Below are positions 55,331 through 64,000 of a DNA stretch of 64,000 nt, piece after piece (position 1 is the first letter of the stretch; every line of letters starts with the position of its first letter). The stretch spans positions 124,001 through 188,000 of the forward strand of contig NZ_LNRZ01000005.1 in the NCBI RefSeq assembly GCF_001468265.1, written 5' to 3'. The notes below the pieces were generated by a model. It had not been told where the DNA came from. It worked only from the letters and a program-made list of their open reading frames with translations, and did not search any database. This DNA is from Sphingopyxis sp. H050. Lineage in GTDB: Bacteria; Pseudomonadota; Alphaproteobacteria; Sphingomonadales; Sphingomonadaceae. Position numbers and translations under genes: made by a program.

Positions 55331-55390
55331 CCTCCCTGCCGCGTGGCGGTGGGGAGGGGGACCGTCGGCGCAGCCGATGGTGGAGGGGCT
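55331..55390. repeat. G-rich two-hairpin repeat, copy 3
   Basis: Hairpin 1 CCTCCC... GGGGAGG with an enlarged apex; hairpin 2 ACC-TCGGC-GCA-GCCGA-GGT with one G-T pair, then GGAGGGG. Compensatory with copies at 52241 and 52324. Confidence 0.7.
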
Positions 55391-55429
55391 GCGTTCTGGC
55401 CGTTCCGTCAGCGCTGCGCCGAAGGCGCA

Positions 55430-55470
55430 GTTATCCTGAGCGCCTGCAAGGCAGTCGAAGGGCGCCGCCA
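55430..55470. repeat. REPIN half with GCCTGCAAGGCA insert
   Basis: Half-copy resembling the left part of copy 5 at 48729: TCCTGAGC then GCCTGCAAGGCA then GTCGAAGGGC. No right partner is seen. Confidence 0.65.
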
Positions 55471-55481
55471 CAGGGAGGATG

Positions 55482-56153
55482 TTATGCGTGGGCGCGGCTC
55501 GCGGCGCGCGCGGCGAGAAGGTCCCAGAGGCCCGCATGCTGCGCGATCAACTGCTGCGCGCCGAAGGCGACGGCGCGTTCGGCGGCCGGGCTGTCGGCAA
55601 CATCGGCGGCAAGCCGCGCGGTGTCGCGCAGATCGGGCAGCGTGCAGCGCGGCGTATTCATGTCGAGCCGCTGGGCGCTGATGTCGAGCAGGACGCGGAT
55701 CGTGCGCCAGTCGAGCGTCAGCGCGATCGCCGCACCGACCGCGCAGCCGTGGCGGTCGGATTCGGCGAGCATGTCGAGCGCCTTGCGCTGTGCCGCGACC
55801 GCGGCTTCGCACTGCGCCTGACCCTGTGTGCTCGGCACGGGGCCGACGGCAGCCGCGATCCTCGACAGGAAAGCGCGCTCCTGCGCGAAAGCCTGCGCGG
55901 CTTCCTCCATCCATCGGCGCGAAATCGGGTCTACTGCCTTGCGCGCGGCGCTGTCGACGACGCCGGGATAGCGGCCGTGGAGCAGGCCGATGAAATGGAC
56001 GGCGTCGGCCAGGTTGCGCATCGCGTCGGGGCCGCTGGACAGCGCGCCCGATTTGACATGCGCGTGCGCTCCCGTCCCCTCGCTGGCGACGAGATTGTCG
56101 AGCAGTTCGGCGACGCCACGCGAGGGCAGCTGGGGCTTGGTCGACTGGCTCAA
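55482..56153 (-). CDS. Conserved protein of unknown function (sphingomonad type, DUF6975-like)
   Basis: 223 residues, largely helical. Noted segments are KSGALSSGPDAMRNLADAVHF and DAVHFIGLLHGRYPGVVD. Start TTG at 56153 is chosen because AAGGATC lies seven bases upstream; no ATG fits. Family membership is from memory of the sphingomonad pattern and is moderate. No function. Confidence 0.65.
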   Translation of the reverse strand: MSQSTKPQLPSRGVAELLDNLVASEGTGAHAHVKSGALSSGPDAMRNLADAVHFIGLLHGRYPGVVDSAARKAVDPISRRWMEEAAQAFAQERAFLSRIAAAVGPVPSTQGQAQCEAAVAAQRKALDMLAESDRHGCAVGAAIALTLDWRTIRVLLDISAQRLDMNTPRCTLPDLRDTARLAADVADSPAAERAVAFGAQQLIAQHAGLWDLLAARAASRAHA

Positions 56154-56314
56154 CGCGTGATCCTTGCCTGGGGCGGCGGGCAAGACCCGATGCCGGTGGA
56201 TTTCAAGCGTCGTGCTTAGACGATCGTCGTAAACGTCACGTTTATAAGGGGCGGGCGATTTGCGCCGAATTGGCTCGCCTCTGTTCCGGATAGGGACAGC
56301 GTGCGCGCGATGCG

Positions 56315-56350
56315 AAAAGACCGGCAAGCACGGGGGAGGGCTTGCCGGTC
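56315..56350 (-). terminator. Rho-independent terminator of the PspC-domain gene
   Basis: Perfect 11-base stem GACCGGCAAGC with GCTTGCCGGTC, ten-base loop, followed on the minus strand by TTTTCG. It begins 85 bases past the PspC stop. Confidence 0.8.
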
Positions 56351-56434
56351 TTCGATGCTATGGCGCCGGGGAGCGCCATGGTCTGCGGGAGGCGAGCAGG
56401 GCGGGGAGAGGGAGAGAGCCCGGCCCGCGTCCCG

Positions 56435-56737
56435 TCAAGCTGCGAGAGCGAAATCTTCGGTCTTGCCGTCGGCCTTGGCGGGTTCGACCGCGGTCGGCGC
56501 GGACTGCTCGACCTGCACCGCCGCCGCCTTGTTCGGGAAGAGCAGGCGCGAGGCGAGAACGATGAAACCGAGCGCGAAATAGGCGGCAAAGGTCTGCACC
56601 GGGAAGAAGAACAGCGGCGCGATGAACGCGAGGCGCAGATACAGCGGGTTGAAGCCAAAATCCTGTCCCACGGCCTCGCAGATGCCGAAGAAAGTATCGC
56701 GGCGGCGGAAGAGGTTTTCGGTTTCGGTCTGCATCAT
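56435..56737 (-). CDS. PspC domain protein
   Basis: 100 residues. N-terminal PspC domain: RRRDTFFGICEAVGQDFGFNPLYLRL followed by a membrane segment (LAFIAPLFFFPVQTFAAYFALGFIVL). Belongs to the phage-shock envelope stress group; one membrane segment plus an amphipathic end. ATGs at 56737 and 56734 both fit; GGGAAAGAC is upstream. Single-gene unit with its own terminator. Confidence 0.9.
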   Translation of the reverse strand: MMQTETENLFRRRDTFFGICEAVGQDFGFNPLYLRLAFIAPLFFFPVQTFAAYFALGFIVLASRLLFPNKAAAVQVEQSAPTAVEPAKADGKTEDFALAA

Positions 56738-57045
56738 CTTGTCTTTCCCTTTGGCCGCGGCGGAGGGGGAGCCGCGTTCATACCCACTGCTAAGCAATGG
56801 CCGTGCCAGTTCGTGCATTCTCTCTATTTCCGGGATTTTTCGGGTCGGCCGGATCGGCCGCCGTCCCGGCGATATGTATTGTTTCCCATCGAATGGGATT
56901 ATTTGCCATTTAGCGGTCCCGGATGAACGCTCCCTGACGGAGCAGCACCCGGCGACGACCGCTATCTGGCGTCGAAATATGAACAATTGAAGTAGGCAGC
57001 CGCAAATTTTTGTGCGCCGCACCAATTTTTCGACGAACGCCGGTT
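56738..57045. other. Upstream region of the PspC gene
   Basis: 308 bases with no gene. A perfect palindrome TCCCAT-CGA-ATGGGA lies at 56884-56898, a candidate operator. Confidence 0.4.
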
Positions 57046-58113
57046 TCAGGGGGACGGAGGGCGCTCCGCGGCGCGGCCCGACAGGAAAAAGCCGAGGGCG
57101 CCGACGATGCAGGCGCCGAACAGCAACCCTTCGATTCCGGCCGTCGCCGCCTGGCTGACCGGGCCGAAGCCGGTTTCGCCGAACAGGCGGCCGATCGGCG
57201 CGAGACTGAAGCGCGAGTCGGGGAAGCGCCGGACGAGCTGATCGAGACTGCCGCCAAGCAGCGTCCCGCCCAGCAGAGGGAGGATGAAGCCCGCCGCGCC
57301 CGTCGCCGCCGCACCGATCGCAACGGCCTGCGCCGGCGAACGCGACCGGCGGCCGGCGATCCATGCCGCGAGGCCGACCGCCGCCCCAAGCACCGCGCCT
57401 TCGGGCGCACCCGTCATCCGGCCGGGCGCCTCGCCGAGCAACAGCCGGAAGGCGTCGAGCCCGACGAGCTTCGCTGCGCCGCCGGTAACGAAGCCGCCCG
57501 CCAGGCCGCCGAGCACGCTGCTCTGCCAGCCAATGGGCCAGCGCCGGGTCGCGAGCGCGATGCCGAGGCCGACGCCCGCCCCGGCGACGAGGCCCACGAG
57601 CATGTTGATCGCCAGCAGGACGAACAGCGCCGACGTTGCGCCGAGGCCCGGCTGCAAACCCTGCAGATTCACGCCGAGCCCGTAGAGCGTGCCGCCCAAT
57701 ATGCCCGCCGCGCCGCCGCCGATCGTCGCCGCCGCGACGGGTAGCAGCACCGAGCCGGTGGCGTCTGGGGCCGGCCTTGGCGCGATGCCCGCCGAACCGG
57801 CCTGCACGGCCCCGACGAAGCGATAGCCGTGCTTCGGCACGGTTTCGATAAATCGCGGGCGCGCGGCGTCGTCGCCGAGCAGGCGGCGCAGCGAACGGAT
57901 GCACTGGGTCAGCGCTTCGTCGGTGACCGGGACGCCCCGCCATACCTCGGCCATGAAGCGATCCTTGGTGACGAGCCGGCCGCGTTCGGCGAGCAGCAGC
58001 GCCAGCGCATCGAAATAGCGGCTGCTCAGATCCAGCACAGCGTCGCCGCGGCGCAGGCTGCGATCCGCCGTGTCGACGGCGAAGTCATCGAACCGAAAGC
58101 GGGTTTCAGCCAT
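57046..58113 (-). CDS. Winged-helix regulator fused to a multi-spanning membrane domain
   Basis: 355 residues. N-terminal OmpR/CadC-type DNA-binding domain (about 8-100: SSRYFDALALLLAERGRLVTK, DEALTQCIRSLRRLLGDD, PRFIETVPKHGYRFVG). The rest is a Gly/Ala-rich membrane domain with about six to seven hydrophobic segments, not a single CadC-like helix with a periplasmic sensor. So it seems to sense from within the membrane. Divergent from a membrane-protein gene across 87 bases. Confidence 0.8.
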   Translation of the reverse strand: MAETRFRFDDFAVDTADRSLRRGDAVLDLSSRYFDALALLLAERGRLVTKDRFMAEVWRGVPVTDEALTQCIRSLRRLLGDDAARPRFIETVPKHGYRFVGAVQAGSAGIAPRPAPDATGSVLLPVAAATIGGGAAGILGGTLYGLGVNLQGLQPGLGATSALFVLLAINMLVGLVAGAGVGLGIALATRRWPIGWQSSVLGGLAGGFVTGGAAKLVGLDAFRLLLGEAPGRMTGAPEGAVLGAAVGLAAWIAGRRSRSPAQAVAIGAAATGAAGFILPLLGGTLLGGSLDQLVRRFPDSRFSLAPIGRLFGETGFGPVSQAATAGIEGLLFGACIVGALGFFLSGRAAERPPSP

Positions 58114-58200
58114 TTTTCAGCAAAATCTCAGATCCTGCTCATGCCGTTCATCGGCCGCGCGGCCACAGCTAAAGCCCCAAATGGTCAAGGAGGCAAGCGA

Positions 58201-58773
58201 ATGGTGGTGGAGACGAACATCGGATGGAACGGCTGGCGCATCGCGCGATGGACGGCCGGCGCCCTGTTGCTGCTGACCCCGCTGGCGATGATGCAGCTGA
58301 GCAGCGAGTGGAACTGGAACGCGGGCTCCTTTGTCTTTGCCGGCGTGATGATCGGCGGCGTCTTGCTGCTTTACGATCGCGCGACGCTGGTGTCGCCGAG
58401 CTTCGCCTATCGCGGCGGCGTGATCGTCGCGCTGGCGGTGTCGTTCCTGCTGGTCTGGGTCAATGTCGCGGTGGGCATCGTCGGCAGCGAGGACAATCCC
58501 GTGAACTTGAGCTTTTTCATGCTCGTGCTGATCGCCGCGATCGGCGCCTTTTCGGCCGGCTTTCGTCCTGCCGGGATGGCGCGCGCGATGCTGGGCACCG
58601 CGGGCGTACAAATGCTGCTCGCGCTGGTCATAGGGACGGCGCCTTCGACCCAGCGTGATCCCGCCGGGGTCGTCGGCCTGGTGATATTGAGCGCCTTCTT
58701 CGCCGCGCTGTGGCTGACCGCGGCGGCGCTGTTCCGTCACGCGGCGAAAACCGCCGAAGTGCGCGCCGACTAA
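58201..58773 (+). CDS. Conserved membrane protein
   Basis: 190 residues, five hydrophobic segments (near 15-32, 43-58, 72-93, 105-122, 130-146, with another at the C-terminus). AAGGAGG precedes the ATG by seven bases, which supports the start. No recognised family. Divergent from the winged-helix membrane regulator, so it may be its target. Confidence 0.75.
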   Translation: MVVETNIGWNGWRIARWTAGALLLLTPLAMMQLSSEWNWNAGSFVFAGVMIGGVLLLYDRATLVSPSFAYRGGVIVALAVSFLLVWVNVAVGIVGSEDNPVNLSFFMLVLIAAIGAFSAGFRPAGMARAMLGTAGVQMLLALVIGTAPSTQRDPAGVVGLVILSAFFAALWLTAAALFRHAAKTAEVRAD

Positions 58774-58775
58774 AA

Positions 58776-58803
58776 AAATAGCCCCGCCGGAGCGGGGCTA
58801 TTT
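58776..58803. terminator. Shared bidirectional terminator of the membrane gene and rpoD
   Basis: AAATAGCCCCG pairs with CGGGGCTATTT. On the minus strand the T-run (seven T) follows the stem, giving a strong rpoD terminator; on the plus strand the tail is only TTTC. Confidence 0.8.
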
Positions 58804-58824
58804 CAACATCGCCTGCGCCCGACC

Positions 58825-60849
<2,025 letters not shown>

Positions 60850-60901
60850 TTATTGTTCCTGGTCATTGCCCAGCCGGTGGGCATCTAAAAAGGGTCGGTC
60901 G

Positions 60902-62776
60902 TCACTGGCTGCTGTCGGACAGCGCGGCCAGGCGGCGGGTCAGTTCTTCATCCATCGCACGCAACCGCTGTTGGCGTGCCAGGCCTTCGTCGTCCATCGT
61001 GCGCTGAAACTCCGCGGTGGCCTCTGCCAGCCGGGCGCGGATTTCGGGCTGGGTGACCAGCACGCCGATATATTCGTCCAGGTCGCGCAGCGCGATTTCG
61101 CGTGCTGCATCAACCTCTTCGCCTTCGAGCCTGCGATTGAACGAGAAGTGCATTCCGTCGGCTCTGAGCAATGTCATCGCCCTATTATACACTTTCATGG
61201 GTTCCAATATGGCAAGCAACCCCTCGCAATCAAGCCCTTCTTGGGCATTTGCGATGTCAAGCATTGCGCCGAGCAGTTCGGCGTCGCCGGAATCGGGGAT
61301 CGCGAGCCGGAACAAATCCTCTTCGTTGCGCCGGATCGCCTCCGGATAGCGCAGCAGGCCGCCAAGCAACGCCGCGGCATAGGGCCCGCCGATACCCGCC
61401 TGTCCCAGCGCGCGCGTCTCCGCGGCGGGCGGCTGATAGCGCAGGTCGGGCTGGAAGCGGCGGCCGCCACGTTGCGGCTGCGGCGCCCAGGGCACCCGCG
61501 GGCCGCGCTCGGGCTGCTTGCGCGCGAACAGGGCGTCGAGTTTCTCGCGAAAGGCCTCGCGATAATGATGGCGGACGTCGGCGTCCTGAATGGCGTCGGC
61601 GTGCGCGAGCAGGCGGGTCTTGAGCGCGGCGCGCTCCTCGGGCGTGGCGAGCGGCCCGGCGGCGACTTCATGCGCCCACAGGCGCTCGACGAGCGGCTGG
61701 GCTTCGTCCAGAATGTCGGCGAAGCCTGCGGCGCCGCGGGCGCGGACGATATCGTCGGGGTCCTGTCCGGCCGGCAGCGTCGCGAAGGCGAGGCTGAAGC
61801 CGGGACGCAGGAGGGGCAGGGCGCGCATCGCGGCGCGCATCGCCGCCTTCTGCCCCGCGCCGTCGCCGTCGAAGCAGAGGACCGGCACCGGCACCATCCG
61901 CCAGATCATCCCGAGCTGGTTCTCGGTGAGCGCGGTGCCGAGCGGTGCGACCGCATCGGCGATCCCCGCTTCGGCGAGGGCGATGACGTCCATATAGCCC
62001 TCGACGACGATGATCCGGTTCGTCTGCCGCGACGCGGGGCTGGCCTTGTCGAGATTGTAGAGCGTGCGCCCCTTGTCGAACAAAGGCGTGTCGGGCGAGT
62101 TCAGATATTTGGGCTCGCCTTCGCCGAGGATGCGGCCGCCGAACGCGATGACCCGCCCGCGCGCATCGCGGATCGGGATCATCAGGCGGCCGCGGAAGCG
62201 GTCGTAGGGCTCCTTGTCATCGACCGCGATCAGCATCCCCGATTCGACGAGCATCGCGGTCGGGAATTTCTTGAGCGCTTCCTTGAGCGCGCTGCGGCTG
62301 TCGGGGGCGAGGCCGAAGCCGAAGGCCTTGCGCGTGGCGTCCGAAATCCCGCGCTTGGCGAGATATTCGCGCGCGGGCGCGCCGTTGCTGCTGTCCAATT
62401 GTTGCGTGAACCAATCGGCGGCGGCTTGCACGACATCGCGCAGGCTCGCCGCCTCCTCGGCCTTCTTCGCGGCGCGCGGGTCGGCGGCGGGGACTTCCAT
62501 CCCGGCTTCGGCGGCGAGCTCTTTCACGGCATCCATGAACGACAGCCCGCGCTGGTCGGTCATCCAGCGGATGGCATCGCCATGGGCGCTGCAGCCGAAG
62601 CAGTGATAGAAGCCCTTTTCGTCGTTGATGGTGAAGCTGGGCGTCTTTTCGTTATGGAAGGGGCAGCAGGCCTTATATTCGCGCCCGGCGCGCGTGACCT
62701 TCACCGTGCGGCCGATGAGGGTCGAGAGCGTGATCCGCGATCGCAGTTCGTCCAGCCATTGCGGGGTGAGGGTCAA
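60902..62776 (-). CDS. dnaG: DNA primase DnaG
   Basis: 624 residues. Synthesises RNA primers for replication. Zinc-binding N-terminus AGREYKACCPFHNEKTPSF with FYHCFGC; toprim domain with VEGYMDVIALAEAG and DGDGAGQKAAMRAA; C-terminal helicase-interacting region from about 480. Start: a TTG at 62776, which gives the family-typical TLTPQWLDEL after the initiator Met; GGGAGGGG of the flanking palindrome lies five to six bases upstream. ATG at 62791 is an alternative adding five residues. The TTG overlaps the stop of the DUF559 gene. Confidence 0.95.
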   Translation of the reverse strand: MTLTPQWLDELRSRITLSTLIGRTVKVTRAGREYKACCPFHNEKTPSFTINDEKGFYHCFGCSAHGDAIRWMTDQRGLSFMDAVKELAAEAGMEVPAADPRAAKKAEEAASLRDVVQAAADWFTQQLDSSNGAPAREYLAKRGISDATRKAFGFGLAPDSRSALKEALKKFPTAMLVESGMLIAVDDKEPYDRFRGRLMIPIRDARGRVIAFGGRILGEGEPKYLNSPDTPLFDKGRTLYNLDKASPASRQTNRIIVVEGYMDVIALAEAGIADAVAPLGTALTENQLGMIWRMVPVPVLCFDGDGAGQKAAMRAAMRALPLLRPGFSLAFATLPAGQDPDDIVRARGAAGFADILDEAQPLVERLWAHEVAAGPLATPEERAALKTRLLAHADAIQDADVRHHYREAFREKLDALFARKQPERGPRVPWAPQPQRGGRRFQPDLRYQPPAAETRALGQAGIGGPYAAALLGGLLRYPEAIRRNEEDLFRLAIPDSGDAELLGAMLDIANAQEGLDCEGLLAILEPMKVYNRAMTLLRADGMHFSFNRRLEGEEVDAAREIALRDLDEYIGVLVTQPEIRARLAEATAEFQRTMDDEGLARQQRLRAMDEELTRRLAALSDSSQ

Positions 62777-63162
62777 GCGTTCCCCTCCCATTTATGGGAG
62801 GGGTTAGGGGAGGGCATGTCTGCAAGCACGCGCTCGATCTCCATCACGACACCCTCGATCCGCTCCAACACATCATTGTTCCAGAAGCGGATCACCCGAT
62901 ATCCTCGCGCTTGCAGATAGGCCGTGCGCGCTTCGTCTTTCGCTACATCAACTGAATGTTGCCCGCCATCGACTTCGATGACCAGCTTGGCTGTGCGTGA
63001 CACAAAATCGCAGATGAAAGGGCCGATGGGAAACTGGCGATTGAAGCGGACGCCCGAAATCTTGCGAGCACTGAGCTGCGCCCAGAGCGCCCGTTCGGCG
63101 GCTGTGGCGTTGAGGCGCAATTCGCGGGAGCGCGCGGTCGGACGCTTGTAGCCTTTATCCAA
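62773..63162 (-). CDS. DUF559 nuclease-like protein
   Basis: 129 residues if the TTG at 63162 is used. The family has a restriction-endonuclease-like fold: RELRLNATAAERALWAQL, GVRFNRQFPIGPFICDFV, LVIEVDGGQH and VIRFWNNDV. Metal-binding Asp/Glu positions are retained in ICDFVS and IEVDGGQ. The C-terminal SPNPSHKWEG tail is translated from the palindromic repeat. It lies between yqeY and dnaG, which are otherwise typical neighbours, and its stop overlaps the dnaG start. Function unproven. Confidence 0.8.
   Translation of the reverse strand: MDKGYKRPTARSRELRLNATAAERALWAQLSARKISGVRFNRQFPIGPFICDFVSRTAKLVIEVDGGQHSVDVAKDEARTAYLQARGYRVIRFWNNDVLERIEGVVMEIERVLADMPSPNPSHKWEGNA
62782..62819. repeat. Palindromic element A, beside dnaG
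   Basis: CCCCTCCCAT-TT-ATGGGAGGGG followed by TTAGGGGAGGGCATGT. On the minus strand its arm gives the GGGAGGGG site before dnaG. Its tail points to the DUF559 gene. Confidence 0.85.
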
Positions 63163-63199
63163 CAGGCCCTCCCCCGACCCCTCCCGCAAGCGGGAGGGG
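63162..63199. repeat. Palindromic element B, inverted relative to A
   Basis: Same consensus as A on the other strand (CCCCTCCC-GCTTGC-GGGAGGGG then TCGGGGGAGGGCCTGT). Its tail points inward to the DUF559 gene; GGGGGAGGG sits just before the chosen start. Confidence 0.85.
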
Positions 63200-63227
63200 A
63201 GAATATCCGCTCGCAGCCCAACCAGCC

Positions 63228-63266
63228 CCCCTCCCGCCCCCCGGGAGGGGTCGGGGGAGGACCTGT
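63228..63266. repeat. Palindromic element C, beside yqeY stop
   Basis: CCCCTCCCG-CCCCC-GGGAGGGG then TCGGGGGAGGACCTGT, in the orientation of A. It is 28 bases from B head-to-head, and ends two bases before the yqeY stop. Confidence 0.8.
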
Positions 63267-63267
63267 C

Positions 63268-63720
63268 TCAGCTCAACGCCGCCTTCACCCACCCGCTCGC
63301 CTTGCTCATATCGAGCTGGCTGCCCAGCCGGTCCTTCACCGCGGCCATCACCTTGCCCATATCCTTCAGGCTCTCGGCGCCGAGTTCCACGACGATCGCC
63401 TTGATCGCCGCCGTCGCCTCGTCATCGCTGAGCTGCGCGGGCAGGAAATCCTCGATCACGACGACCTCGGCCGCCTCGATATCCGCCAGCTCCTGACGGC
63501 CACCCTGTTCGTACATGGCGATCGACTCGCGGCGCTGCTTGACCATCTTCTGCAGCACGTCGGTGACCAGCACATCGTCGTCCGCCGGCGCGGTGCCGGT
63601 GCGCAGTTCGATGTCCTTGTCCTTGATCTTGGCCAGCATCAGCCGGATGGTGCCCAGCCGCGCCTTGTCGCCGCTCTTCATCGCGGCAACCTGCGCAGCC
63701 TTGATGTCGTCACGAATCAT
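63268..63720 (-). CDS. GatB/YqeY domain protein
   Basis: 150 residues. Small YqeY-type helical protein related to the GatB tail domain: IRDDIKAAQVAAMKSGDKARLGT, VLQKMVKQRRESIAMYEQGGR, EDFLPAQLSDDEA and the ending DMGKVMAAVKDRLG. Function is unclear, perhaps tRNA-dependent amidation-related. ATG at 63720. Divergent from carA by 131 bases. Confidence 0.92.
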   Translation of the reverse strand: MIRDDIKAAQVAAMKSGDKARLGTIRLMLAKIKDKDIELRTGTAPADDDVLVTDVLQKMVKQRRESIAMYEQGGRQELADIEAAEVVVIEDFLPAQLSDDEATAAIKAIVVELGAESLKDMGKVMAAVKDRLGSQLDMSKASGWVKAALS

Positions 63721-63851
63721 GCGTGTCCCCATGCGCTGCAAATTTCGGAAAGGCCCTCTCTAGCGGCAAGTTTTCGAATCCGATAGCTTGTGAATCACTT
63801 TTTTGGCTCCTACTTGGTCGGCCGTTTAGCCCCCCGTCCGGAGCAGTTTAA

Positions 63852-64000
63852 ATGGCACCAGCCAACCCATCAGTCGCGCCCAAAACCCCGCCCCAAAGCC
63901 AGCCCGCGGGCGCGACCGGCGTTCTTGTCCTTGCCGATGGCACGATCCTGTGGGGCGTGGGTTATGGCGCCAGCGGTGCGGGCGTGGGCGAGATTTGTTT
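63852..64000 (+). CDS. carA: Carbamoyl-phosphate synthase small subunit, N-terminal fragment
   Basis: The last 149 bases encode the start of CarA: a Pro/Ala-rich leader (MAPANPSVAPKTPPQSQPAG) then TGVLVLADGTILWGVGYGA, the conserved beginning of the small-chain N-terminal domain (LxLxDGTxxxGxxxG). The rest lies beyond the window. Divergent yqeY/carA with dnaG-rpoD next is a typical sphingomonad order. Confidence 0.85.
   Translation, partial: MAPANPSVAPKTPPQSQPAGATGVLVLADGTILWGVGYGASGAGVGEIC

Overview
The window is high-GC chromosomal DNA from an alphaproteobacterium of the Sphingomonadales, most likely Sphingopyxis or a close relative. This rests on the style of the housekeeping genes (rpoD, dnaG, mfd with sdhE, recG, carA), on small proteins typical of the group (DOMON-like, DUF817, DUF2383), and on many copies of a short palindromic repeat with the core GAGCTTGTCGAAG. 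No phage, plasmid, integrase, rRNA or CRISPR was seen.

Layout. 1-3.3 kb: a tightly overlapping minus-strand operon of an EAL phosphodiesterase, a LysM/TPR lipoprotein and a Ser/Thr kinase that runs off the left edge. 4-12 kb: stress and repair genes (DUF2383 protein, DUF1543 protein with an FAD oxidoreductase, Ku and LigD for end joining), then an ArsR-type remnant joined in frame to a Crp/Fnr regulator. 12.3-14.6 kb: an overlapping operon of a GntA-like YqcI/YcgG N-hydroxylase, a DUF1989 protein and a membrane GT2. 15-23 kb: GH130 enzyme, a GT4 fused to an alpha/alpha-barrel-like domain, catalase HPII with two small upstream genes, and a DJ-1/PfpI protein. 23.3-28.8 kb: a PaoABC-type molybdenum oxidoreductase with XdhC and MocA maturation factors. 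29-34.3 kb: two regulator/oxidoreductase loci (TetR with an SDR; LysR with VOC, SDR-ABM fusion and SDR). 34.5-48.7 kb: tRNA-Asn, nadK, moaA, EAL protein, mfd-sdhE, recG, PilZ protein, tyrS, DOMON-like protein, namZ-like gene, M24 peptidase. 48.8-58.8 kb: DUF817, Amj-like flippase, VWA and MoxR proteins separated by a soluble chemoreceptor and a GFA protein, a PspC protein, and a membrane winged-helix regulator. 58.8-64 kb: rpoD, dnaG, a DUF559 nuclease-like gene, yqeY and the start of carA.

The most unusual content is in the repeats. Three dispersed families are visible. One resembles REPINs: paired inverted half-units whose closing base pairs covary. The second is a G-rich two-hairpin element, three copies, with compensatory changes in one stem. 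The third is a palindrome that flanks the DUF559 gene in inverted orientation between yqeY and dnaG; its arm supplies the apparent Shine-Dalgarno of dnaG. The GntA-like/DUF1989/GT2 operon is the best candidate for an undescribed biosynthetic unit.
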